Assembly: GCF_011290365.1 (NCBI RefSeq)
Contig: NZ_CP049786.1
Location: 2,294,001-2,358,000 of the forward strand
Direction of reading: 5' to 3'
Length of the DNA: 64,000 bases
Source: Leclercia sp. 29361
GTDB lineage: Bacteria > Pseudomonadota > Gammaproteobacteria > Enterobacterales > Enterobacteriaceae
Shown here: one piece after another, positions 51,525 through 60,623 of the stretch
Layout of the letters: every line of letters starts with the position of its first letter
How positions within the stretch are numbered: position 1 is the first letter of the stretch
Made by a program: the position numbers and the translations under genes
Notes under the pieces: generated by a model
Told to the model about the DNA's origin: nothing
Database searches by the model: none
What the model saw: only the letters and a program-made list of their open reading frames with translations

Positions 51525-52775
51525 GTGGTTTTCCGGGGCAATAGTGCGCGATGTCACCTGAGAACCACTCTCGAGCCGTCTGATAGCCGGCACCAGGCAG
51601 GCCCCTGCCGTGGCGATCACCACCGCAACGGCGGAGACCAGCAGCACGTTGCTGGTGCCGTACTGGATCGCCAGCGGGCCAGCGATAAGCTCACCGAAGG
51701 GAATGGCCACAAACGACCCCACCGCATCGTAGGCGTAGACACGCGCCAGCTTTTCCGGGGGAATGTGGGTTTGCAGCGACTGAGCCCAGGCCACGCCAAA
51801 CAGACCAAAGGTGACGCCAGCCATAAAGAACGCGGCCATAAGCCAGGATGTAGCGGCAAGCTGGCTGAGCATGAAGATGGGTAAGGCGCAGAATGACATC
51901 AGCATGACCCCAATGAAGAGGTCTCGACGTGGACGCCAGCGCAGGGCGAGAGATGACCCGACGATCAGGCCCACGCTCTGGGACGCAATAATCATCCCCC
52001 AGTGCGCCCGCCCAAAGGAGGCATCCGCAATCACCGGCCCGAGCACCATCATTACGCCACTGAAGGCGGCGTTAATAATGGTGAACTGGACGACGATAGC
52101 CCATACCCAGGCCCGGCTGGCGAACTCTTTCCATCCCTCTTTCAGGTCCTGCAGAATGTTGCTTTGCGATGTCCCGGCATCCAGTCGCGTCACGCGGATC
52201 AAAGAGTAGAGCGGCGCCGCGGCAGCGAAGCCCAGCGCATCAATGGCCAGCCCCCAGCCGGGGCCGACGTAGCTGATCAGAATACCCCCCAGCGACGCGC
52301 CGATCACCGTTCCACCGTAAATACCCGCCTGCAGAAAGGCGTTAGCCTCACGCAATTTCTGCGCGGGAACCGTCTGAGGGATCAGCGCCGACGAAGCCGG
52401 CAAGGCGATCCCGGCGGCGGCGCCATTGAGCGCCCCCAGCAAGGCCAGCCCGATCACTGTGGCGGAACCGTCCAGTACCGACCAGGCCACTATCGCCTGC
52501 GAGACGGCTGCCACCAGCGAAGACGAAACTAACACCCGGCTGCGGGAATAGCGGTCCGCCAGGACGCCGCCCAGCAGCAGGAACAGTACATTGAAGATTG
52601 ACCGGGACGCGACAACGACACCTAAATCAGAAACCGATCCCCCAATATCCAGGACCGCAAAAGCCAGCGCGATGGGGGCAATGCCATTGCCCAGCACGGT
52701 GAGGAAGCGAGCGGCAAACAGATTGCGAAAGGCGGAGAAGTGAAAGGCACGACGGTTTTTATGATCTGTTTTCAT
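51519..52775 (-). CDS. MFS transporter, MFS_3 group
   Basis: Transporter of 418 residues with about twelve helices. Motifs such as FRNLFAARFLTVLGNGIAPIALAFAVLD, GGVLADRYSRSRVLV and LREANAFLQAGIYGGTVIGASLGG mark the EntS/macrolide-type MFS_3 exporters. The last codons overlap the REP element. It stands alone; the phosphoesterase upstream has its own start 69 bp away. The substrate is unknown. Confidence 0.86.
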   Translation of the reverse strand: MKTDHKNRRAFHFSAFRNLFAARFLTVLGNGIAPIALAFAVLDIGGSVSDLGVVVASRSIFNVLFLLLGGVLADRYSRSRVLVSSSLVAAVSQAIVAWSVLDGSATVIGLALLGALNGAAAGIALPASSALIPQTVPAQKLREANAFLQAGIYGGTVIGASLGGILISYVGPGWGLAIDALGFAAAAPLYSLIRVTRLDAGTSQSNILQDLKEGWKEFASRAWVWAIVVQFTIINAAFSGVMMVLGPVIADASFGRAHWGMIIASQSVGLIVGSSLALRWRPRRDLFIGVMLMSFCALPIFMLSQLAATSWLMAAFFMAGVTFGLFGVAWAQSLQTHIPPEKLARVYAYDAVGSFVAIPFGELIAGPLAIQYGTSNVLLVSAVAVVIATAGACLVPAIRRLESGSQVTSRTIAPENHP

Positions 52776-52843
52776 CGGGTCAATAGCTGCGGGATCGGGA
52801 GAGAGAGTATATAGGAACAGCGTTTCAAAAACATCCCGGGCGG

Positions 52844-53581
52844 TTAAACCCTCACATGATGGCTGGTCAACACACTATTCACGTAACGGTGGATCATCAG
52901 ACCCGGCGCATCCTCAGCGGGAGGAACCCGTTCGATACCAAACCAGACCGGATTGGCCGGACACACGGAGGCACAAATATGTGCCGGAATGCCCGCAAAC
53001 ATTCCTGCTATCGGTCTGTGTACGTGCCCTGAAGCAAGGGCAAGCGGTCTGGTCACAGCGCTGCTGATGATATCTTCCAGACGATCAATTCCCCTGCAGA
53101 GGGTCTGATCCAGGGTCGGTATTCCGGAGGCAAAAAGATGATGATGCAGGAACAGTATCGAAGGCAAAGCGTCGGCCCGGTTTAGCTGCATCTCCAGCCA
53201 GCCAGAATGGTCCGTCACAGAACCGTGCTCATGCCCTTCCACCGTTGAATCAAGCCCAATCAGACGCAGACCATCAACCTCATAAACGGCATGCAGCGCG
53301 CCGTCGCAGGCATCCTTCGCCCAGGCGTCCTCTCCCCATACCGAACGCATCAGACGACGATCGTCTGAGTTACCCGGCAGTATTAAGGAAGGATAAGGCA
53401 CCTTACCCAGACGGGCAGCGATCTGTTGATACCCCTCAAGCCAGCCGTCGTCGGTTAAATCCCCGGAAAGCACCAGTACGTCAGGCTGGAGTTGTGCCAG
53501 CCACCCGAGTACCAGGTCAAAACGGGCCAGATGATCGTTGTCGGGAGCGGCGTGAATATCTGAAATCTGGGCTATCAACAT
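52844..53581 (-). CDS. CpdA-like calcineurin-type phosphoesterase
   Basis: Metallophosphoesterase of 245 residues, similar to the class III cAMP phosphodiesterase CpdA. Metal-site motifs in order are DIH (AQISDIHAAP), GDLTDDG, GNSDD, LHHHLF and GHVHRP. The third normally reads GNHD, so the metal or phosphate-binding histidine is replaced by serine, which may alter activity or specificity. CpdA acts on cAMP in the cytoplasm; here the substrate could be another phosphodiester. The start ATG has a GGAAAACGCG upstream. It probably forms its own unit. Confidence 0.82.
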   Translation of the reverse strand: MLIAQISDIHAAPDNDHLARFDLVLGWLAQLQPDVLVLSGDLTDDGWLEGYQQIAARLGKVPYPSLILPGNSDDRRLMRSVWGEDAWAKDACDGALHAVYEVDGLRLIGLDSTVEGHEHGSVTDHSGWLEMQLNRADALPSILFLHHHLFASGIPTLDQTLCRGIDRLEDIISSAVTRPLALASGHVHRPIAGMFAGIPAHICASVCPANPVWFGIERVPPAEDAPGLMIHRYVNSVLTSHHVRV

Positions 53582-53681
53582 CGCGTTTTCCTTAGGTTCG
53601 GGAGCCCGTTAAGGCGCTTGCTGGCCCCCTGCTTTTCTTGTAACCTTCCCCGCTTTCCGCCCCTTTCCAGATAATAAAAGG

Positions 53682-53966
53682 ATGCCTGTGACAGCTCACC
53701 CTTCGAAAGATCCTTTGCATGGCGTCACGCTTGAGATGCAGATCAATGCCCTGGTGGCGCGTTACGGCTGGGTGCAGCTGGGAAAACTGATTAAAATCAA
53801 CTGTTTTAACAGCGTTCCCAGCGTCAAATCCAGCCTCAAGTTTTTGCGCCGTACCCCGTGGGCCCGCGCCGAAGTCGAAGCCCTCTATCTGGACTCGCTG
53901 GAGGATCCCGCGCCGACTGACGCCGAATCCACCAGCCCGTGGGACAGAGCGCGGGCCAACAAGTAA
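53682..53966 (+). CDS. VF530-family small DNA-binding-like protein
   Basis: Protein of 94 residues (or 92 from the GTG at 53688, which is better spaced from AAAAGG). It carries the conserved VF530/DUF2132 pattern: [21 protein letters not shown], then [32 protein letters not shown]. The fold is a small helical domain proposed to bind DNA. Its C-terminal tail is acidic and disordered. It converges on the treX gene with 9 bp between stops. The function is unknown. Confidence 0.85.
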   Translation: MPVTAHPSKDPLHGVTLEMQINALVARYGWVQLGKLIKINCFNSVPSVKSSLKFLRRTPWARAEVEALYLDSLEDPAPTDAESTSPWDRARANK

Positions 53967-53975
53967 CGCCCCGCG

Positions 53976-56051
53976 TTATGGCCGCCGTAACAGCACGATA
54001 CTGCGGCCTGGCAGCGGAAAATCAGTATCCGGGCTCACCGACTGCCCCTGGTCCTCATCCCCAGCCGTACTCAGCTCCAGCACCCAGCCCTCTTCACCGC
54101 ATTCCGGGATACGGAACGGTACCTCCCCTTCGTACGGATTGATTAACAGCAGCACCTCCTGCCAGATCCCCTTCTGCCCATGCAGATCGGGCCGGGTGAG
54201 GTAGAGTCCCAGGGTGGTGCCCTCATCCCAGTGCTCTGGCAGCTGCGGCCCGCCGCCGGCATTGAACCATGTGATCTCCATCCCGTCACGCCAGCTTTCG
54301 CGGCGCAGCAGCGGCTGGCTGGTACGCAGCTCGATCACATGGCGGGTGAAGTTACGCAGCGTCTCGGCGCTTTCCGGGAGATTTTCCCAGTGCACCCAGC
54401 TGATCTCGCTGTCCTGACAGTAACCGTTATTGTTACCCATCTGGCTGCGGCCAAACTCATCCCCGGCCAGCAGCATCGGCGTACCGTGGGAGAAGAGCAG
54501 CGTAGTAAGGAAGTTGCGTTTCTGCTGTTCGCGTATCGCATTGATCTGCTCGTCATCGGTCGGACCTTCGGCGCCGTAATTCGATGACCGGTTATCATTG
54601 TGGCCGTCGTTGTTATCCTCGCCGTTCGCCTCGTTGTGCTTCTCGTTGAATGAGACCAGGTCGTTGAGGGTGAAACCGTCGTGGGCGGTAATGAAGTTGA
54701 TGCTCGCCCACGGGCGACGCCCGCGCTGGTCATACAGATCCCCGGAGCCGAGCAGACGCGCGGCAAAATCGGACGACACGTTATCCCCGCGCCAGTACTC
54801 CCGCACGGTATCGCGATACTTATCATTCCACTCGCACCAGCCCGGCGGGAAGCCCCCTACCTGATAGCCACCAGGACCAATGTCCCAGGGTTCGCCAATC
54901 AGTTTCAGCTTTGAGAGGGTCGGATCCTGCATCATGGCATCGAAGAAGCCGCCGCGCTGGTCGAACCCTTCCGGCTCGCGCCCGAGAATGGTGCCGAGGT
55001 CAAAACGGAAGCCGTCGATATGCATCGATTCCGCCCAGTAGCGCAGGGAGTCCATCACCATCTGCAGCACACGCGGGTGCGAGGTATTCACCGTGTTGCC
55101 GGTGCCGGTATCGTTCACATAGTAGCGATGCTGCCCGGCAATGGTGCGGTAGTAAGAGAAGTTGTCGATCCCCTTGAACGACAGCGTCGGGCCTAACTCG
55201 TTACCCTCGGCGGTGTGGTTATAAACCACGTCGAGGATCACTTCGATACCGGCATCATGGAAAGCGCGCACCATGTCGCGGAAGCCCTGAATACCGTTCG
55301 GGCCGCCGTAACGCGACGCCGGGGAGAAGAAGTTCAGGGTGTTATAACCCCAGAAGTTTTTCAGCCCCCGCTCAAGCAGATGCTGGTCGTCCGGGAACGC
55401 GTGTACCGGTAGCAGCTCAACGGAGGTGATGCCGAGGCTCTTGATGTAGTCCACCGTAGCTTTATGCCCCATCCCCTCAAAGGTGCCGCGCAGTTCAGGC
55501 GGGATCGCCGGGTTGAGCTGGGTAAAGCCCTTCACGTGGGTTTCATACAGAATGGTGCTGGACCACGGCACCGCCGGGCGATGCGGATCCTGGCCGTCAA
55601 ACACCCGCGGGTCGATGACCCGACATTTCGGGGTATAGGGCGCGCTGTCCCGGGTATCAAAGCTGAGATCGAGCTCTTCGTGCCCCAGCTCATAGCCAAA
55701 ATGGGAAGGGTTCCAGATAAGCTCCCCGGTCAGTGCTCTTGCATAGGGGTCAATCAGCAGCTTATGCGGATTGAAACGGTGCCCGTTTTCCGGATCGTAA
55801 GGGCCATACACGCGATAGCCGTACAGCGCCCCCGGTTTCAGATCCGGGACGTAGCCATGCCAGACTTCATCGGTGTACTCCGGTAACTCCAGACGGGCAA
55901 TTTCAGATTTACCACTCGGGTCAAACAGACACAGCTCAACGCGTTCGGCGCAGGCCGAAAAGAGGGCAAAATTCACCCCTTTGTCATCGTAATTCGCCCC
56001 AAGGGGATAACTCTGCCCCGGCTGAATTTCATAAATTTTGTCATAAGCCAT
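53976..56051 (-). CDS. treX: TreX/GlgX glycogen debranching enzyme
   Basis: GH13 isoamylase-type debranching enzyme of 691 residues from the ATG at 56051 (MAYDKIYEIQPG; GGGAAAGAC upstream). It removes alpha-1,6 branches from glycogen or maltodextrin. A CBM48 domain (residues 15-110) precedes the barrel. The catalytic regions are VVYNHT, GFRFDLGTIL (nucleophile Asp), IGEPWDIG (acid/base Glu) and FITAHDGFT. It is the last gene of the trehalose operon and supplies linear maltodextrin to TreY. The house-keeping glgX would be elsewhere. treY lies 29 bp upstream. Confidence 0.93.
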   Translation of the reverse strand: MAYDKIYEIQPGQSYPLGANYDDKGVNFALFSACAERVELCLFDPSGKSEIARLELPEYTDEVWHGYVPDLKPGALYGYRVYGPYDPENGHRFNPHKLLIDPYARALTGELIWNPSHFGYELGHEELDLSFDTRDSAPYTPKCRVIDPRVFDGQDPHRPAVPWSSTILYETHVKGFTQLNPAIPPELRGTFEGMGHKATVDYIKSLGITSVELLPVHAFPDDQHLLERGLKNFWGYNTLNFFSPASRYGGPNGIQGFRDMVRAFHDAGIEVILDVVYNHTAEGNELGPTLSFKGIDNFSYYRTIAGQHRYYVNDTGTGNTVNTSHPRVLQMVMDSLRYWAESMHIDGFRFDLGTILGREPEGFDQRGGFFDAMMQDPTLSKLKLIGEPWDIGPGGYQVGGFPPGWCEWNDKYRDTVREYWRGDNVSSDFAARLLGSGDLYDQRGRRPWASINFITAHDGFTLNDLVSFNEKHNEANGEDNNDGHNDNRSSNYGAEGPTDDEQINAIREQQKRNFLTTLLFSHGTPMLLAGDEFGRSQMGNNNGYCQDSEISWVHWENLPESAETLRNFTRHVIELRTSQPLLRRESWRDGMEITWFNAGGGPQLPEHWDEGTTLGLYLTRPDLHGQKGIWQEVLLLINPYEGEVPFRIPECGEEGWVLELSTAGDEDQGQSVSPDTDFPLPGRSIVLLRRP

Positions 56052-56080
56052 AATGTCTTTCCCTCGAACAGTAATAATCA

Positions 56081-58597
56081 TTAGCCGCAGGCAAGTAACA
56101 CCCGCCAGCAATCCTGTGCATCACTCAACTGCAGGCTTTCGCCCAACGTCAGGGTTTCACCGCTGAAACAGTCCCGGTAGCTGCGTCCGGCAAGCTCGGG
56201 AGGAAGCACCACCTCTGTCGCCCCCCACAGGGCCGCTCCGGTTACCGGAAACGCCTGGGCGGCGTTCGCCAGGGCCAGCCGCGGTGCCACTACGATCAGC
56301 ACGTCATCGTCATCAACGCGGGCGTAGGCGATCGCCTTATCCGCCCGTTCGCCACGGGTCAGGAGCGCCATATAGCTACCCAGACGGAACAGCGCCGGTT
56401 TGCGCTGGCGCAGATGCAGCAGCGTGCGGGTGACGGAGAGCTTCAGCTGCCCATCCAGCCAGCTTGTTGCGCGTGTAGCAATCTGCCGATCCGCCGTTTC
56501 CATCTGCTGGCGGAGCTGATCGAAATCGGGCTCGCGGCGGTTATCCGGATCGACGAGGCTGAAGTTGAGCCCCTCACTGCCCTGATAGACATCCGGCACG
56601 CCCGGGGCGGTGAGTTTAATCACCGTCTGGCTCAGACTGTTCACCAGCCCGGCGCGGATAAACGGCCGCAGCGAGGAGGTAAAGTCTTGCAGGAAATCCT
56701 GATTGTCCGGTGAGAGCAGATGGCGGGCGTACTCCAGCACCACCGTCTCATAGGCTTCGTTGCTGTCCACCCAGTCGGTGCGCAGCTTGGCCTCGCGCAG
56801 CGCCTTCTCCACAAAGGCGAGGAAACGCGCTTCCAGTGCCTTCAGCCCCGCTACATCCTGCGTATCCAGCTCCGGCGGCCAGACCCCCGCCAGCGCCTGA
56901 TAGAGCATCCAGGTGTCGGCGGCGCGCGGTGCTGTACCGTCATTCAGGAAGCGGACATGAGTCTGGTTCAGCTGCTGCCAGCGGGTCACGCACTCGGCCC
57001 AGACCTCCGGCGCTTCGGTCAGGGAATAGAGCCGGGCGCGGGCGTCCTCCCCGCGCTTGGTGTCGTGGGTCGAGGTGCCGGAGAGCGCGTCCGGCTGACG
57101 ATCCCGCCGCGCGGCCATCTCGGTGTGGAAACGCGTCAGCGAGAAGGCGCGCGGTACCGGTTCGGCTCCCACCTCGTTGAGGGCCAGATCCATGTGCTGA
57201 CGGAAGAACAGCGTGTCCTCCACCGATTTCGCCATCAGCGGCCCGGTCAATTGCTGGAAACGGGTACGGAAATTAGTGGCGGTATCACGCGCCTCCTCAG
57301 AGAGCTCGCCGGTCAGAATACGCATCAGCAGCGCGATGGCGTCGGGATCGGCGTTGACCGTCGACACCACGTGGTTCAGCAGCCGCATATCCGCGGCAGA
57401 CATCCCCTGCGCGGTGCCGTAGGTGCGGTAAACCGGGAAGGCCACCAGCAGTTCGCGCAGCGCCAGCCGCAGAGGTTCCTCTCCCAGGTTTACGCCTTCG
57501 GTCCGGGCAAGATTTGCCGCCAGCTTCAGCAACGTGGAAAACTCCCCGGCAAAGTTTCGGTCCACCATCAGCAGACGGGCGTCGCGCAGTTCGGCATCCA
57601 TATCCACCGGGCGGCCCATCACCCTGTCATAGGCCTGGCGCAGGCCGTCGATTTTATCGTCGTCAATCAGCACTTCCGACAGCGAGGCGATAAATTCATA
57701 GCCAGTGGTACCGGAGATCGGCCAGTCTTTGGGCAGATTCTCGCCTTTACTGAGGATCTTCTCCACCGTGATATAGCAGTCGGGCCCCGTCTCATTCCGC
57801 AGACGCTGCAGGTAGCCGCGCGGGTCGGCAAGGCCGTCCACGTGGTCGATACGCAGCCCGTCCACCGCCCCCGAACGCACCAGCTCCAGGATCAGCCTGT
57901 GGCTGTCATCAAACACCGCGTCGTCCTCAACCCGCACGCCTACCAGACCGGTGATCTCGAAGAAGCGTCGCCAGGAGAGATCGCGCGGAGCATCGCGCCA
58001 GCTGGTGAGCCGCCACGGCTGTTGGTCGTGCAGCTTCGTAATGGCAGCCGGATCGCGAAGGCTCAGCACCTCCTCTTCCCGCCCTTCCCAGCTCTCGGGA
58101 GTCAGCGGGTAGAAGGTGTCGAAATAGGCCAGCGCCGGTTTACCGGTTTCAGGGTCGCGCTGGACGCTAATTTCGCCGTTGGCCAGCACGACATCAAAAT
58201 CATCCCCCAGAAACGGCAGCGTCAGCCGTCGGGACCAGTCGATATCAAAATGATGGGCGTAGCGACTCTTCTCCCCATGCTCAATCACATCCCGCCACCA
58301 GCCATTTTCCAGCGAGGTGGACATGTGGTTCGGCACAATATCGAGGATCAACCCCAGTCCGGCCGCCTTCAGGGCGCTGACCATCCGATCAAATCCGGCG
58401 CGACCGCCGATTGTGGGGTCAATCTCGTTAGCATCGGTGACGTCATAACCGTGCGTCGAATCCCGGGCGGCGGTGAAAACTGGAGAAGCATACAGATGGC
58501 TGATACCGAGCTGTTGCAGATACGGCACCAGACTGGCGGCACGATCGAAAGTCATGCCATTGCGAAACTGAATACGCCAGGTCGCTGTGGGGATCAT
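56081..58597 (-). CDS. treY: Maltooligosyl trehalose synthase
   Basis: GH13 enzyme of 838 residues that turns the reducing-end alpha-1,4 glucose linkage of maltodextrin into alpha,alpha-1,1, forming maltooligosyl trehalose. Seen are TWRIQFRNGMTFDRAASLVPYLQQLGISHLYASPV, the barrel site DIVPNHM, GLRIDHVDGLADP (nucleophile Asp), TVEKIL (acid/base Glu) and GTSTHDTKRGEDARARL. The start ATG overlaps the treZ stop (TGATG), so the genes are translationally coupled. Length is in the upper range of the family (about 700-950). Confidence 0.95.
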   Translation of the reverse strand: MIPTATWRIQFRNGMTFDRAASLVPYLQQLGISHLYASPVFTAARDSTHGYDVTDANEIDPTIGGRAGFDRMVSALKAAGLGLILDIVPNHMSTSLENGWWRDVIEHGEKSRYAHHFDIDWSRRLTLPFLGDDFDVVLANGEISVQRDPETGKPALAYFDTFYPLTPESWEGREEEVLSLRDPAAITKLHDQQPWRLTSWRDAPRDLSWRRFFEITGLVGVRVEDDAVFDDSHRLILELVRSGAVDGLRIDHVDGLADPRGYLQRLRNETGPDCYITVEKILSKGENLPKDWPISGTTGYEFIASLSEVLIDDDKIDGLRQAYDRVMGRPVDMDAELRDARLLMVDRNFAGEFSTLLKLAANLARTEGVNLGEEPLRLALRELLVAFPVYRTYGTAQGMSAADMRLLNHVVSTVNADPDAIALLMRILTGELSEEARDTATNFRTRFQQLTGPLMAKSVEDTLFFRQHMDLALNEVGAEPVPRAFSLTRFHTEMAARRDRQPDALSGTSTHDTKRGEDARARLYSLTEAPEVWAECVTRWQQLNQTHVRFLNDGTAPRAADTWMLYQALAGVWPPELDTQDVAGLKALEARFLAFVEKALREAKLRTDWVDSNEAYETVVLEYARHLLSPDNQDFLQDFTSSLRPFIRAGLVNSLSQTVIKLTAPGVPDVYQGSEGLNFSLVDPDNRREPDFDQLRQQMETADRQIATRATSWLDGQLKLSVTRTLLHLRQRKPALFRLGSYMALLTRGERADKAIAYARVDDDDVLIVVAPRLALANAAQAFPVTGAALWGATEVVLPPELAGRSYRDCFSGETLTLGESLQLSDAQDCWRVLLACG

Positions 58598-60369
58598 CAG
58601 GTTGGTTCTCCTTGTGCAAAACGTACAATAACGGTGTTCGCGAGCAGCTCCGTGCGGCCTTCCGGCCAGGCAAACAGCGTTTCACCTGCGATATCGGGCA
58701 TCACCTGAGGCTGGTCACCCGTATTAAATGCCAGCGACAACGTGCCCTGTGTAAAGGTCCAACTCACCACCACGCAGCCCGGCGCGGTTTTCAGCACCCG
58801 GCCGGTACCGCCCTGTGCGCCGGCCAGCAGCGGGACAATCGCCCGCTGGCGCAACTGCAACAGCTGCTGGGTAAAGCGCAGCCAGTTCTGGCCATCAGGC
58901 TGATTGAGTTTGTCCCAGTCCAGTTTCGACCGGGCAAAGGTCTCCGGCGCGTTGGGGTCCGGCACCGTCTCGTCGTGATCGCTGAACTCCTTCGCGCGCC
59001 CTTCCCGCACCGCGCGGGCCAGATCGCCGTGGAAATCGGTAAAGAACAGGAACGGCTGGGTTTCACCGAACTCCTCGCCCATAAACATCAGTGGGATATG
59101 CGGGGAGAGCAGCAGCGCGGCCATCAGCACCCGGGTGCGATCCTCCCCAATCAGGCTCAACAGGCGATCGCCCTGAGCACGATTACCTACCTGATCGTGA
59201 TTCTGGATGAAATCGACGAAGGCCGTTGGCGGTTGAGCGATACTTTTCACTCCACGGGGCTCACCGGTTTGCGGGGAACGTTCCCCCTGATAAGAAAAGC
59301 CTTCAGCCAGCGCCCTTGCCACCCACTGCTCTGGTTTTTCAGCAAAATCCTGGTACCAGGCGTGGGTTTCTCCGCTGGCCATCACGTGGACGGCATTGTG
59401 CAGGTCATCATTCCACTCCCCGGTGAACAGCGGCACGCTGCCGTCCTCCTCTCGCGGATGGAGAAACACCACGTTGCGGCTGTCTTCGGTAGTGAGATGC
59501 ACCGGCCGGTCGGTGATAGCGGCGCGGATGCGGGTGGCGATCTCAATCAACACGTGGGTGTCGGAGGAGTCTTCAATCTGATCGATAGCGTCAAAGCGCA
59601 GGCCGTCGAAGTGGAACTCCGTCAGCCAGTACAGCGGCGCCTCGACAATAAACTGACGCACCGGGGCGAGGTCATAGGCAATGCCGTTCCCCCACGGGGT
59701 CATGCGCTCCGGATGGAAAAAGTCCGGGGCCAGTTTCGGTAGATAGTTACCCTCCGGGCCAAAATGGTTAAGGACGATATCCAGCACCACCGACAGCCCC
59801 AGCCCGTGAGCGGTATCGACAAAGGCTTTCAGCTCGTCCGGCGTGCCGTAGGCGCTGTGCGGGGCATACAGCAGAACCCCGTCGTAGCCCCAGCCGCGAT
59901 TGCCCCCGGCCTGGGAGACCGGCATCAGCTCAATCATGGTAATGCCGAGCGAGGCCAGATACGGCAGTTTGTCTGCGGCCGCGCGGAAGGTGCCCTCGGG
60001 GGTAAAGGTCCCGATATGGAGCTCATAGACCACGCTCTCTTCCCAGGGCCGGCCCTGCCAGTGGGTGTTGCGCCAGACATAGCTGTGAGGATCGCACACC
60101 AGCGACGGGCCGTTAACGTCCCCTTGCTGAGCGCGGGAGGCCGGATCGGGCACCGTTGTGCCGTCAGGCAGGATAAAGCTGTACGCTGAACCGGGGGCAA
60201 CGTTGTTGACCGTCAGTTCAAATCCGCCGTCGCCGGTCGGGTTCATCGGCAATGTTTCGTCGTTCAGGCGCAGGGCAATGTGATGCTGACCGCTGGCCCA
60301 CAGATGAAAGCGAACGCTGTTCGCATCGCTATATTCACAACCCCAATACCTAATAGATTTAGCAGTCAT
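58597..60369 (-). CDS. treZ: Maltooligosyl trehalose trehalohydrolase
   Basis: GH13 enzyme of 590 residues that releases trehalose from the product of TreY. The start is the ATG at 60369, after GAGGTGG; the frame upstream to 60474 is unsupported. An N-terminal beta-sandwich (VRFHLWASGQHHIALRLND) precedes the barrel, with VVLDIVLNHFGPEGNY, FDGLRFDAIDQI (nucleophile Asp), TEDSRN (acid/base Glu) and FIQNHDQVGNRAQGDR. It is the first gene of treZ-treY-treX, which makes the stress protectant trehalose from glycogen without UDP-glucose. The upstream 60370-60623 holds the promoter and a palindromic repeat. Confidence 0.95.
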   Translation of the reverse strand: MTAKSIRYWGCEYSDANSVRFHLWASGQHHIALRLNDETLPMNPTGDGGFELTVNNVAPGSAYSFILPDGTTVPDPASRAQQGDVNGPSLVCDPHSYVWRNTHWQGRPWEESVVYELHIGTFTPEGTFRAAADKLPYLASLGITMIELMPVSQAGGNRGWGYDGVLLYAPHSAYGTPDELKAFVDTAHGLGLSVVLDIVLNHFGPEGNYLPKLAPDFFHPERMTPWGNGIAYDLAPVRQFIVEAPLYWLTEFHFDGLRFDAIDQIEDSSDTHVLIEIATRIRAAITDRPVHLTTEDSRNVVFLHPREEDGSVPLFTGEWNDDLHNAVHVMASGETHAWYQDFAEKPEQWVARALAEGFSYQGERSPQTGEPRGVKSIAQPPTAFVDFIQNHDQVGNRAQGDRLLSLIGEDRTRVLMAALLLSPHIPLMFMGEEFGETQPFLFFTDFHGDLARAVREGRAKEFSDHDETVPDPNAPETFARSKLDWDKLNQPDGQNWLRFTQQLLQLRQRAIVPLLAGAQGGTGRVLKTAPGCVVVSWTFTQGTLSLAFNTGDQPQVMPDIAGETLFAWPEGRTELLANTVIVRFAQGEPT

Positions 60370-60548
60370 TCCACCACCTCGTTTGACCCATGATCCTCGG
60401 GTTGCCCGGCGTTTATCGCGAAGCAGAGGGAAAAAGAGAAAATGCGCTGGTGTTAAACCGCGCATGAACATCAAGCATAGACCAGGAAATTAATGTGAGA
60501 TGGGTCACTGCGAAGGGTGCGGAGAAGATAACTATTGGGCACTATCGG

Positions 60549-60588
60549 CTCCCTCTCCCTTGAGGGAGAGGGTTGGGGTGAGGGGGAA
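60549..60588. repeat. Intergenic GC-rich palindromic repeat, copy 3
   Basis: CTCCCTCTCCCTTGAGGGAG followed by AGGGTTGGGGTGAGGGGG, nearly identical to 8842-8880. Lies between the MCP 3' end and the treZ promoter. Confidence 0.8.
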
Positions 60589-60623
60589 CCGGCCGCACCA
60601 GCAGACCGGAGCGCTCCCCCGTG

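Noticed and set aside
56720..58708. 662-codon plus-strand open frame opposite treY
   Set aside because: Entirely antisense to a conserved enzyme, His/Arg/Gly-rich and without homology. It is a reading-frame artefact.
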